Assembly (NCBI GenBank): GCA_005408345.1
Contig: SEMN01000018.1
Span: 62,001-126,000, forward strand
Reading direction: 5' to 3'
Length of the DNA stretch: 64,000 nucleotides
Source: Macquaria australasica
Lineage: Eukaryota; Chordata; Actinopteri; Centrarchiformes; Percichthyidae
The notes under the pieces were generated by a model that was not told the DNA's origin, ran no database searches, and saw nothing but the letters and a program-made list of their open reading frames with translations. Made by a program: the position numbers and the translations under genes. How positions within the stretch are numbered: position 1 is the first letter of the stretch; each line of letters begins with the position of its first letter. Of this stretch, positions 12,901 through 23,400 are shown piece by piece.

Positions 12901-15900
12901 GCTGTAAACACCAACACTCCCACGGTGCTCTGAGCTCCCAGTCCGGGTGGAGTCATCTAGCCTATGTGTGGCAAATGTGTCCATCAAACAGACACAGACA
13001 AAGGGGGGCTGCAGCAGTGCTCAGCAGTTCAATGAAATAAGGTGCATGTTGCTGTCTGCCACAGTGACTTTTTGGATACAACCACTATGGGGCACTAAAG
13101 TCGAAGATTTTCATATCCCACACAGTGGATTTAATGTATTGAACATAAATGCGGTCGCAATGTTAAAACAGACAAACCTTTCTGTGTGTATATACATTAC
13201 ATAGGCTGAGAAGTAAAGTGTTTTTACCTCATGCAGCTGTCTGATACATTGCTGAACATAGGATTTATCATGCAGAGGTCTGGCATCTTTGATCTTCTCA
13301 GTTCCTCCGAAACCTGACATGAAGCTGTTGCGAGGCATGCCGATTCCACTAGTCCTGCAGTCAAAATATTAACATACCACCACAATATCAAATATTAATT
13401 TTGACAAGGAAAATATCAGTTTCATTTCATTTACATCTAGATAACTGCAGTGTGGAAATGTATAAATGGAAAAGCAAACGACACACTCATTAGATTAGTA
13501 ATTTACAGTCAATCTGACTAATTTTACCTTGACTAGGATAATCAACTCACTTCTAATTTTCTCATGTCACTTTTACCTAGTTTGTTTCGTGTTTGTGACA
13601 CTGGTTTAAATCAAGTAAGTAACGGATATTTACGTACAGACGTTTTCTTCTACACTGCTTAAGGTAAAGACTATACATTTGATCTTACTACTACTGTAAC
13701 TGTACTGGTACAATCTGTGTTCTCGGTCTTTTATAGTTTGACACATTTATGTGAAGAACACATTCGTACATTTCTAAAATATTAACATACCGGCCACCAA
13801 AGAAGCTGGTCCGCTTCTCAGAGGTCACAGACTGCGGTTTGGGTATGTTGAGCTTTCCAAATGAAGGCTGTTTACTGTAAAGAAACAAAACTGTGAACAA
13901 ATGGATGTGTTCCACTTGCTGACTTACATTTGAACAAGCTGCCACTAATCCAGTCTTCATCTTTCTTCACTGGGACATCACGTGTTCACAGATAATGGTT
14001 CTACATATCAGCCCATGTCAAACAAGTCTAAACTATGAAGCCCCTAATAATTAAATAATGCCCTGGTGTTTGTGTTCCCGTTTGTCATTACACATACAGG
14101 AAATAGCATGAAACTATACCTCCGTCTACACTGTAGTCCAAACTAAGCTATCTGTCATATTTTGGATACAACTCCTTATTAGCAGCAGTCACAGAGTAAA
14201 GTGTATAATTGCTGCGTAGGTGTGGTTGGTATTAGGTTATGCCAACCACAAATTTACTTCAAGCCTGTGTAAAGGAAATTCACAGATTTGCTTCTGAACA
14301 CACTGAATTGTGGCGCTAGACCGTTAAACTGTTTGTCACCATTTTTGTGTTCAGGATTTTTTTGGGTGGGCCTGAAACCATGGCTCGATGACGCACTGGA
14401 GCCATACTGAGCACGACACTACTGGGTTAGCCCGCTGAACGAGACTAGGTACATCTCAAGTCTCTTGTTTGATATTTCCTCGCTCAAACTGGATGTCGTT
14501 CTGGTACGCCATCTTGAAGGTAGTCTCAAAGCCCTTTTTGGACGGATCTCTGAGGAGCCATCAGCGAGGATACACAAGAGCAGCCTTCACGGAAGTGTTT
14601 TAGCGGCTGACACGTCCTCTTATTGGCTATCAGTTATGGATTGGACGCTGCAGCTGATCAGATACATCATAACACCCCACTAGTTTCACACTGGATTGAA
14701 GTCAGATAACACATTAAACTCGAGTGTATCACTCCCAAGTTTTGTATTTTACTTGCATTTATTAATTTTAATCTGTGCTGATTGTAGGTCTGAACAACAA
14801 AAGAACCTTAAACAACTTCATGATCTGTTATTTCCCCCATTAACTTTTATTACGGATACAATTAAAGTCAGCACGTTTTTACATAATGTATGGTCATTTC
14901 CATTCAGTCACATGTGGGGCTGATCATTCCTGAACATCTGGTTTGATATGAGTTACATAATTTAAATTTTCCCTGAAACATTTAGCATAATAAATAATTT
15001 GTTTAAAATGCTCAAAAGACGCCATTATCGTGTTCTGGTTTATTCAAAAACGAATTTACAATCAGAATATCAATGAACACAGATAAAATAATGAATAAAT
15101 AATATAAATACAGTCTGACACTATAAATGATTCCTGTGCCTCTGAGGCAGGACAGTGTACTGCGTTAAAATACATGCAGGTTGTTGTTCATGTGCAGGTG
15201 TTTGTTAAAGGGGCAACAGGCTACAGAGAGAAAACACTGCTGCTCTGGCAGTACTGTGTGCCTTGCCATTATTAGTACTAACACATCAAAAGTCTCTACA
15301 GCTGTTAAAGCCGACTGACAGCTGATCCAGCTGCGGCCAACATCAGAAACGGACGTCGCTTCACGTGAAGCTTCAGAGGAAAAGACATCTCATTTCTCTA
15401 AAAACACATTTCCTTGCGTCTCTCCTCGCATCCCCGGTAAGGAAAAGAAAAACGTGGACGCAATTAAGAGACTCGAGATGTACCCTCCGAGTAGCGGCTC
15501 AGCGGTACAGTAAAGTGATGTACCAGCGCCTCCAGAACAGAGAACACTGCTCATTTTTTCACGATTTGAAACCTACTTTTATACACTTGGCGATTTTTTT
15601 TTTTTTTTTGTAATTATTCAAATTCGGCTGGGTGGTTAACAGCACATTTATCTGTGGTGTGACAAACTCAGAACACACGTTTATTATTGCGTTACACGGA
15701 CTGTAATACAAGAGTGGACTCAGTACTTGTTACGTGGTATTAAATGTATTAAATTTCTTTAAAAGAAAAAAGACAAAGTGACTGTAGACCAACCTCTGGG
15801 GTGTTGTGTACACCATGCTCGTCCTGTTGGTGTCTTGCACTCGCATCGGCAGCTCCGACAGTCTGCCCGTTGCCCGACTCATCCTTCCACTGGACACAAG

Positions 15901-16389
15901 TTATTATTACGAAAAAGAAACAGTGTCTTTCGTTGACGTTATTCACAAAGACCCCCATAATACACGAAACTGCATATTTGTGCGCTAATGTCAGCAGATG
16001 CGGTCACCGCGAGCCGACGTTGACGTAGTCTGTCACGACCTCCGCGCACGTTATGTAGCTGCTTAGCCAACTAGCTCACTAGCGATGTAGCTGACGTTAG
16101 CTACTCCCCCAGTGAAACAACTAGACAGAATTAGTCGTGTACTTGTCTAAATCGTTGTTAGGAAGCGCAGTTGACGTAAAGTAATCATTACGGTCGGCAG
16201 CCTCGTTTAAATTAACGGTAGCCTGCGTTAGCTGACTGTGGCTAACTTTAATGTTAAGCCACAAAAAGAGCGACTGGCTGGCGACACCTTCGCCAAGTTA
16301 CCAGAATGCCGTTTGCTGGTTATTTTCGGTTATACGACACAACTTTGGGTGGTTTCCTAGCGAGTTTGAGAAATAACTTACCGCTCCAT
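6941..16389 (-). CDS. ndc80: Kinetochore protein NDC80 (HEC1), complete, 17 coding exons
   Basis: Ndc80 is the microtubule-binding subunit of the NDC80 complex (with NUF2, SPC24, SPC25) at the outer kinetochore. Coding exons in transcript order: 16382-16389, 15794-15889, 13791-13874, 13228-13354, 11937-12109, 11431-11533, 11176-11265, 10834-10927, 10549-10649, 10104-10248, 9315-9520, 8869-9018, 8509-8598, 8231-8323, 7827-7957, 7469-7571, 6941-7063. They total 1917 nt, or 638 residues plus TAA, against 642 in human. Seen: a basic Ser/Thr-rich N tail (residues 1-80, the Aurora B-regulated region in the family); a calponin-homology domain about 85-200 containing SKSSMYSVGAPHTWP; coiled coil from about 255 to the end, interrupted near 427-455 by the family loop (AENACGHDFEIK). 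Exon 1 carries only eight coding bases (Met-Glu plus two bases); the ATG has G at -3 and +4. All introns look GT-AG. Identity is secure; exon ends are read by eye. Confidence 0.96.
12350..13145. repeat. Probable interspersed element in ndc80 intron 4
   Basis: An 800-base block inside the intron between ndc80 exons 4 and 5 has GC-richer composition, GCTAGC-type words and an end (CCCACACAGTGGATTTAATG) that reads like a transposon border. I recognise the style but cannot name a family, and clean terminal repeats are not evident. Confidence 0.3.
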
Positions 16390-16560
16390 AGCTCGCAGGT
16401 GTAATGAGCCGATGTTTACAAAACAAAACGACCATCCGAGCTGACGAATTCAAAACGTTAAACCCCGCCAAACCAGGCGACGGTGACGTCATCGCAGCAC
16501 GGAGAGCGACTTGGTCCAATATTTCGTCACGCGCTCTACAAATCTACAACCTCGGAAAAC
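16390..16560 (-). promoter_or_regulatory. ndc80: ndc80 promoter and 5' UTR with cell-cycle motif cluster
   Basis: Immediately upstream of the ndc80 ATG, reading the gene strand, I see a perfect CRE palindrome TGACGTCA (16484-16491), an E2F-like TTTGGCGGGG (16463-16472), a TTTGAA matching the cell-cycle homology region core (16449-16454) and an inverted CCAAT (ATTGG in gene orientation; CCAAT on the plus strand at 16516-16520). There is no TATA box. NF-Y sites with a CHR are typical of G2/M genes bound by MuvB/DREAM, which fits a mitotic kinetochore gene. The motifs are seen directly; their use and the start site are inferred. Confidence 0.6.
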
Positions 16561-17404
16561 ATCGGCTACGGTCTGATGACGATTTGAATGCAGATAATTA
16601 AAAAAAACTAACCTCTATGGTTCCGAGATTGACGAAGAGATAAATCCTTGTCTGACGATAGCAGATTGGTTCCGAGATTGCATTTCGGCCGTTCCGCCTC
16701 TTTTGCGCTCCACACGGACTCCTTACCTGCATGGGACCAAAATCGGGACTACAAACGGAAACCAGAACGCTTCCGATACCAAAATCCCGTACCTGAATTC
16801 ATATGCAGGTATTTGTTTATAGAGATTACAAATAATACGTGTCCACAGCGTCTCACACACACAGACACAGTCTCATTATAATAGAAAAACCAAAGGAAGA
16901 GCAGTTTAAGATTGCACTAAATATGTTAATTATTACTGTAATATTCCTGAATGTGTCTGACAGATTTGTCACCAGTGACCATACTGTTTTATGTGCTAAA
17001 TACAGCGGTTATAAAACTGTCCAGTGAAATAATTTAATAACATAAGCAGTTACTGAAGTTAGGTCTTCCACAGTGGTGCAGCCGGATTCTCCGAAGAGCA
17101 CGTGTTGCAAAAACCCCCAGCAGTGATAGTAAATCAAATACTATAGGAACAATTAAAACCACAAGTTATGACCATAGTTTGTTTGTTTTAAAATCTATGT
17201 ACAGAAATACTAAAAAAACAAAAAAAGGGTTGTCTGGCATCACTTTGTAGGTTCTCTCCCTCATGTGCAAATGATTAACCCTATAAGTCCTTCCAGGCCT
17301 GTCTGTGCTTTAAGAGTATCCAGGTCCTATACTTTTCATCATTTGCAATATGAAAAGATCAGATTAACACTTTGAGCAGACAAGTGACAAAGAGAAGTAG
17401 AAAA

Positions 17405-18329
17405 TTTATTGCAGTATTTGTTCCACCGAAAGGGTATGAATCCCCTTTCCTCTTATTACTAGGGTGACCTAATACAACAAAATCTACATTTACAAAATAT
17501 CCTCCTGCAATAGGCCACATATACTGCATGCGTAGTTCGAAATAGAATAAATTATATTCAGAGGACTCTGCCATTGTACAGCATGGACAAATAAAAGTGA
17601 ACAAAAATAAAAATTCTTATTTTTTTCTTTTTTCTTCTTTTTCCTTCAAATATCTAAAAGCTAAAAGGAAAAACCATCAGGGTGCTAGTAGTATAATAAA
17701 CTCCAAAAACACTTTAATAAGAACATCAAAAAGACTAATTTCCAACATTCACTTAAGGTTTTATTCTTTTTTTACAGCTTTTTTTGTCTTCAGAGATATA
17801 AACATTTTAGTTTTTTGTCGTGTTAAACTATGATACAGTGGGAGTAGAAATGAGCGACTAGAATCTGCTGCACAACAGCGAAGGAGCTCCCACAACAATG
17901 TTGACAAAACATTTCCCTCCAGGTCTCTTTTCTGATAGCCTTTTTAAGGGATAATTTGGGTGAATTATTCCTTTAATGCCTTCTGGATTCTATCCTCTGC
18001 ACTTGTACACAAACAAAACATGAGCAGTCCCTCTAATATAATAAGTCTTATGTTTTGTGTCATTTTCATTTTCATGTAAAAGTATGTAGTGTCAAATATT
18101 CTTGCTCTCTTGTGTTTTCTTACAAAAATGAGGAAGGAGAGGAGGAGGGTAGGAATCCAGTGAAGTTTGGCTGTGTTGTTGGAGGTGGCAGGTTGAGGAG
18201 GAGGTGTAGGAGCAGGGAAGAGGAGGATTTTGATAAAGTAGAAATGGAGCAGAGGGACCAAAAAAAAAAAAAAAAAAGAAAAGAAATGAAAAAAAAAAAA
18301 AAAAAAAAAAAAACACCACACGGGAGCCA
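17405..18329 (-). other. nipbl: Probable nipbl 3' UTR with U tracts
   Basis: Downstream of the nipbl stop, AATAAA signals occur at 17760-17765 and 17405-17410 (TTTATT on the plus strand). Just after the stop the transcript would carry a run of 25 U (18289-18313) and, after a short interruption, 18 more (18260-18277). The segment is AT-rich with no coding signal. Which poly(A) site is used cannot be told. Confidence 0.45.
18260..18313. repeat. Interrupted A homopolymer (U tract in nipbl mRNA)
   Basis: Eighteen A, a short GAAAAGAAATG spacer and 25 A on the plus strand. On the nipbl strand this is a U tract starting about 16 bases after the stop codon. Confidence 0.9.
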
Positions 18330-20445
18330 TTAGCTAGCCCCACCTTCCCGCGCTGCATACAGTGAGCGTAAAGTCTGTACTACTTTGTTGCTCAGTTTGT
18401 GGTTGCTGGTCAAGGCAATCTTCTTGTAAATGATGTCCGACTCCTTAATAGTGTCCACCCAAGGCACCTGTTTGCGGCCATCACGTTTCTTGGCCTCTGC
18501 CCAGGGCCCCGAGTACGAGCCGGCCATCCAGTGGATGCTGTATCCATTGGAGGTCTTCTGGATGACTCGAGCTATTTGCGGCCGGTCCTTGTATTTGGGG
18601 CAGCAAAGGGCAATCACATCCATCGCCTCCACTGTCTCACTCATACGGCCGGGGTCCGAGGAATCACCTGCTCGCCTTGACCTTCGAGAGGACTACAGAG
18701 AAGACAAGAAAAAAGGTTGCACTATTTTCTGCCACATTTTTAAATTGTATTTTATAAATAGTGAGTGTATCTATCTATCTCACCCCTGGGGTCCTTTCGT
18801 CGCCATCACTATCGTCGTCATCTGTCTCTGGTCCTGCCTGATTGCGCGGACTGGGTCCTGACAAGGGGCCAGAGCCTCCCAGTAGGGCATTTATGGCTTT
18901 GTTTCTGATGTTAGCGCTGGCAGACGCTTCTCCCTCCTCATCCTCCTCGTCTGGGTCCAGATGTTCCATCAGAACCTTGAACTGTGCAGAGTGAAAAGAC
19001 AAGAAACTAACTTTGAGACACAAGTTTCACATGCCACAACAGTTAAACACTGACCTCTACGAACTGAATCGAGGTGTAACCATGTAACCATTTCAAACTA
19101 AGGAGTATTGAATGATTTGAAGGGCAAAACTGAGCAGACGCAGGCACACATATCCCACATTGGCCGGAAAAAAAAAAAAAATGTTGTGTACACTTAAACA
19201 ATTGGAGTCTGCCACTAGATTTATATCAAGCTGCCATGCTCTTCAGACAAACTAAATTGGTTAATAAAAAAAATAATAAAAAAAAGCTCTTGGAAGCAAA
19301 GCTGTTGCTATAACCAGACGGATATCTATCTGGTTGGACAACTGAGCGGTTCATGGCATTCAGATGAAGTTGCATTTCAAGCCAGTTGGGCCAGTCACTG
19401 CAGGTTAACCTGAGCAGATACACTGCAGGTATAAGGCTGGATCATGCTGCAGAGTATCTGCTCTATACTTAAAGGTAAGTTAGGTCAGGGCTAGAGAATG
19501 GTGTCGGCTGTCATGAGGCCCAGTAGATTTATGACGTAGAAATGCTCACCCAACTTTTGGGATATTTAACGGTGTATTGATAACTTTCTGCAGATAATTA
19601 GAAATCCCTTTGTATTTAAATGCTGATGTAAGTAACTGGTGAGAGGACAAAAAATAATACAACCCAAAATCCACTGAAAGATTAACTGACAATCAGTGAT
19701 GTACACCGGCAAATGAACCCTCTTGTGATTCAGCTTCATTACTTACATCTAGGTACTGTCTGACTATCCGCCTCTTGACATCGTTTGTCAGTGTGGCGTG
19801 AGCCATGTTGTTGGAGATGAAGTCGAGGGTTTGTCGTGGGTGGAAGTGAACGTTGTTTTTTCTGTTCACTGCCTTATCGTACACCTTGGCTGACTCTGTT
19901 GGAGAGTACTTCTGAATTTTACTGTTGGAAGACAAAAACATGTTTTGAGTTACAGAAGTCATGGCATTCCCAAGGTGGCCAAAGGTCGGGTTGGTTCGTT
20001 GGTTAAAATAATCCACAATGACAAATGTTGATGTATTCATTTAGATAAACGCTGTATAGAAATAACGGTTGAATGGATCTTACCTGTCAGAGAATCCATA
20101 TTGGTTCTTCAGATGCTGTTTGAGCACCAGTAGCAACAGGATGCCCTGAACAGCATTAGCAAAGTCCAAGAGACCTGTGGGATTGTCTGGGAGGAGCCTC
20201 ATCACTTTGTCTACATCCTCCAAATCCAAATCATCCAGATCAGACTCTGACTCTGAACTGTCTGCAACAGGTTTTCTGGCCTTTTTAGGCCGCCGTACCA
20301 CATCGTCATCACTGTTGCTGTTTTCTACTTCATCACTCCTGGGAGAATCGCAGTTCATCTTTTCCTCTTCATCCTCCCCATCTGATGTGTTCTTCCACTC
20401 CTTCTTTACCTTCTTCTCCTTACGCCTCGGCTCCTTTAGCAGAAG
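18330..20445 (-). CDS. nipbl: nipbl exons 44-47: acidic tail and long-isoform C-terminal module
   Basis: Coding exons: 20084-20445, 19747-19921, 18784-18981, 18330-18692, encoding about residues 2164-2528. Exon 44 has a Lys/Arg-rich start, an acidic Ser/Asp stretch (SSESESDLDDLDLEDVDKVM) and then ILLLLVLKQHLKNQYGFSDS. Exon 46 carries LMEHLDPDEEDEEGEASAS. Exon 47 encodes the compact module of the long human isoform (DVIALCCPKYKDRPQIARVI to the end RSLYAAREGGAS), so this locus can encode the isoform A type. Stop TAA is at 18330-18332. Confidence 0.95.
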
Positions 20446-23400
20446 CTAGAGAGGAGAAATTGACAAGAAAATGTATAAAAATTCATATAAATGCTAAATT
20501 ACTGTAAAAAGAAATGTCTGTGGTGCACTTTTCAACCCCACTGAGGAGACACGTACACCCAATAAGCATCTTATGAGCAAGCTACTTTCAAAAAAAGGCT
20601 GTCTACCTCTTTGAAGGTTTGCAACAAGTTGCTGCCAGAAACAGACAGGGTGATGTCTATGTGGTGCATGATGAAGAGAGGCTCCTCCTGGCTCTGGTAT
20701 GGGAAACAGGCGAGGTTGTCTGCTATAAACAGCAGCATGTTTACTTCCGTCTTCTGCAGAAAGAAAGAAAAGAGGGGAAGAGCATGATTGAAAGTCAGTG
20801 TATGGTACAAACTCACACTGCAGTGTTCGCAGTGTTTTAGGATGAGTGCAGGTTTACTCACAGCACTGTCATCGAAGAGGTTCAGCAGTGAGATGAGGAA
20901 AGCCCTCCGGTGCTGCCGGTTCCCCCGAATCATAGTGAAGAGGTGGGAGCAGAGTGCTGAGTGGGTCTCGTCCTGTCTGAAACCTCTTATGATGGTCTTA
21001 CGAGACGATTCGATGGACTGCTGCAAATTGTACGACATCTTCATCCCAGCAACCGCCTTCATCTGTGAAAGAATATGTTGAAAAAGAAGTGTTACAAACA
21101 GCTTTTCAGACAACTGTTGCGACAGCTGCTGCCATGGGAATGTGCAAATAAATTAACGAGATTAAAATTCATGTTGCAGTATTTCTCAAGCACTACAAAA
21201 TATCCATCTACATTTAAACAATGGGAAAACTACTGTATGTAGAATCTGGCTGTGATGCATTGAACATGCGTAATCCTGGTGTTTACTAGCCATGAATGGA
21301 GGAATACAATTCTACCACAAATTCTACCACAAATCACTGCATGCAGTAAAGCAGCTAACATGATTGAAGTGATTGGCAACTGTTTCTTCCTTCATCATAT
21401 AATGTCATGGATACACACTCAGATCTCAGTTACTTGAATATATCTTAAAATCACAATTTTTAATTAGGGTAATCTTGCACAGGTGCTAAGATGTTGCTGG
21501 ATGACTGAGTGATCGTCTCTTGATCAGTCTGTGCTGAAGGTTATTAGAGGAGCACTGAAAGGCTCTGTTGGCATAACCAGCTTAAGCCATCGAGCAACAA
21601 GACAAGCCTTAATTTTGAAACTTGACAACACTGAACACCGACTCACATGGATGAATCCTGTGTACTTCTTGTCAATTTCCACCAGCTGCTGGTCAGATTT
21701 GTTCCTCATGCTGGGCTCTGGGTCTGTTCCCATTGCAATGAGGTAGGGTACACACTGCACAGACGGGACAAAAAAGATATTACGTTCACATGCATATGTT
21801 TGTAGTTCTTTTTATCAAACAAAGAGAAGTTTAAATGGAAGTAAATGAAAGTTTAAGTACTACACCAGAAATAATGGATCTTGGGTTATTTTTAGGCTTT
21901 AAGATGCTTACATACCAAACATTTACAGAAAGAAAATCACTGCTAATGTGGATATGATGACCACACAGAAAAAAATCGTTTGATATTAATAACATTGATT
22001 TATCGCCTAAATATACAAACCCAATACTATGACAGAGAAGTGTTATTGAAACGGGACTTTATTATCTATCAATTACTGGAGGTGTGTGGTTTGACAGCTC
22101 ACCTGTACAGGATGGATAAGACCCTGGTTGAGTGTGAGAGCTATGACGTTGAGAGCAAAGTGCCGTACACTGGACTGGGTGTGGAAGAACGCCTCCAACA
22201 CCTGCTTTAGATAAAGCTGCATAATGGAGCTGCTCATCCCTGAAGAGATGTCTCCCATCTCCTTCAGATCCTCCTGTTTGGACAGTTTCTTCCCTGCAAG
22301 GACATAAAATATGATTCAATTACAACATATATATTATTTGAGCTGCCGTAACACAATAATGTATTTTTGCCGCACCAACTGTTACAGGCAAAATGTTCAA
22401 ACAAACAATTTACCACCAACAAACTCTGTAAGCTGTTAAACTACAGCAACAACCACAGCTTTACTTACATTCTCTGTCTGCTTCCTGCATCCGCGTATCC
22501 TCCTCCTGAAGGTACGTCTGGAGGTTTTTGAGGATCTGGATTTTGAGGTTGATGGAGGAGGAGCTGTCAGCCAGGATGCCGTTGTACAAGGACTTCACCT
22601 CTGGCATAAACATCTGGCTGGGATGCATGATCACAAGGAAGCCTGAGGGAAGTGAATAACAAACAGACATGTAAGAACAAACACACAATACCATCTCCAT
22701 CTACATCATCTCCACCTGCTGGGGCAAGAAAATCTGTTGGAAATCAGCTTCTAGCACATCTCTGGTCTTACTGTTGCTGTCCTGCAAGTTGTTAACGTGA
22801 CGCTGAAGGTCAGTGACTCAGCAACCCAACATCCCACACTGTCAGTCTTTCAAAACACTCGCACATTTTTGCACACAGCACATGTGGTGACCTTTACATT
22901 TGTCAAACCTAATAACATTTCAAAATGGTGTTCTTGCCTAAGCCGATGATGGCTTTGGTCTTGACCTCCTCATCCTCGTGTTTGGTGAAGTATATCAGCA
23001 GCTCGAGAACTTTCTCCTTGATAACAACCTGTACACAACATAAACAGACACATAGTTGTGAGACAGTGTACATTTTATCATTTGTTTTATCAGCAGTAAA
23101 GGTGGTAGAGCAATGGCTTTGGTATTAACTTAGGTTGTAGTAACATTTTCTTTATCAGTTTTCCAAAAACTAATAATTGGACTTCTAAAGCAATCCATAG
23201 CTTTCCATAGGGATAATTTCAGATTTTCAATATTATTAAACATGAACTGCAATCCTACTTTGTTGGTGCCCTTGAACTCCTCCAGATCAAAATCAAAGTG
23301 TCGGGCCAGGGCACCCACAGTGAAGAGCGATCGCAGCAGGAAAGGCTTGTTTGCTACCAACGTCGTGCTGTTAGGATCCTCGTGATGCTGAATCTTCAGC

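Noticed and set aside
17965..18358. Phe-rich and Lys-rich frames on both strands
   Set aside because: They are translations of the A/T homopolymer in the nipbl 3' UTR.
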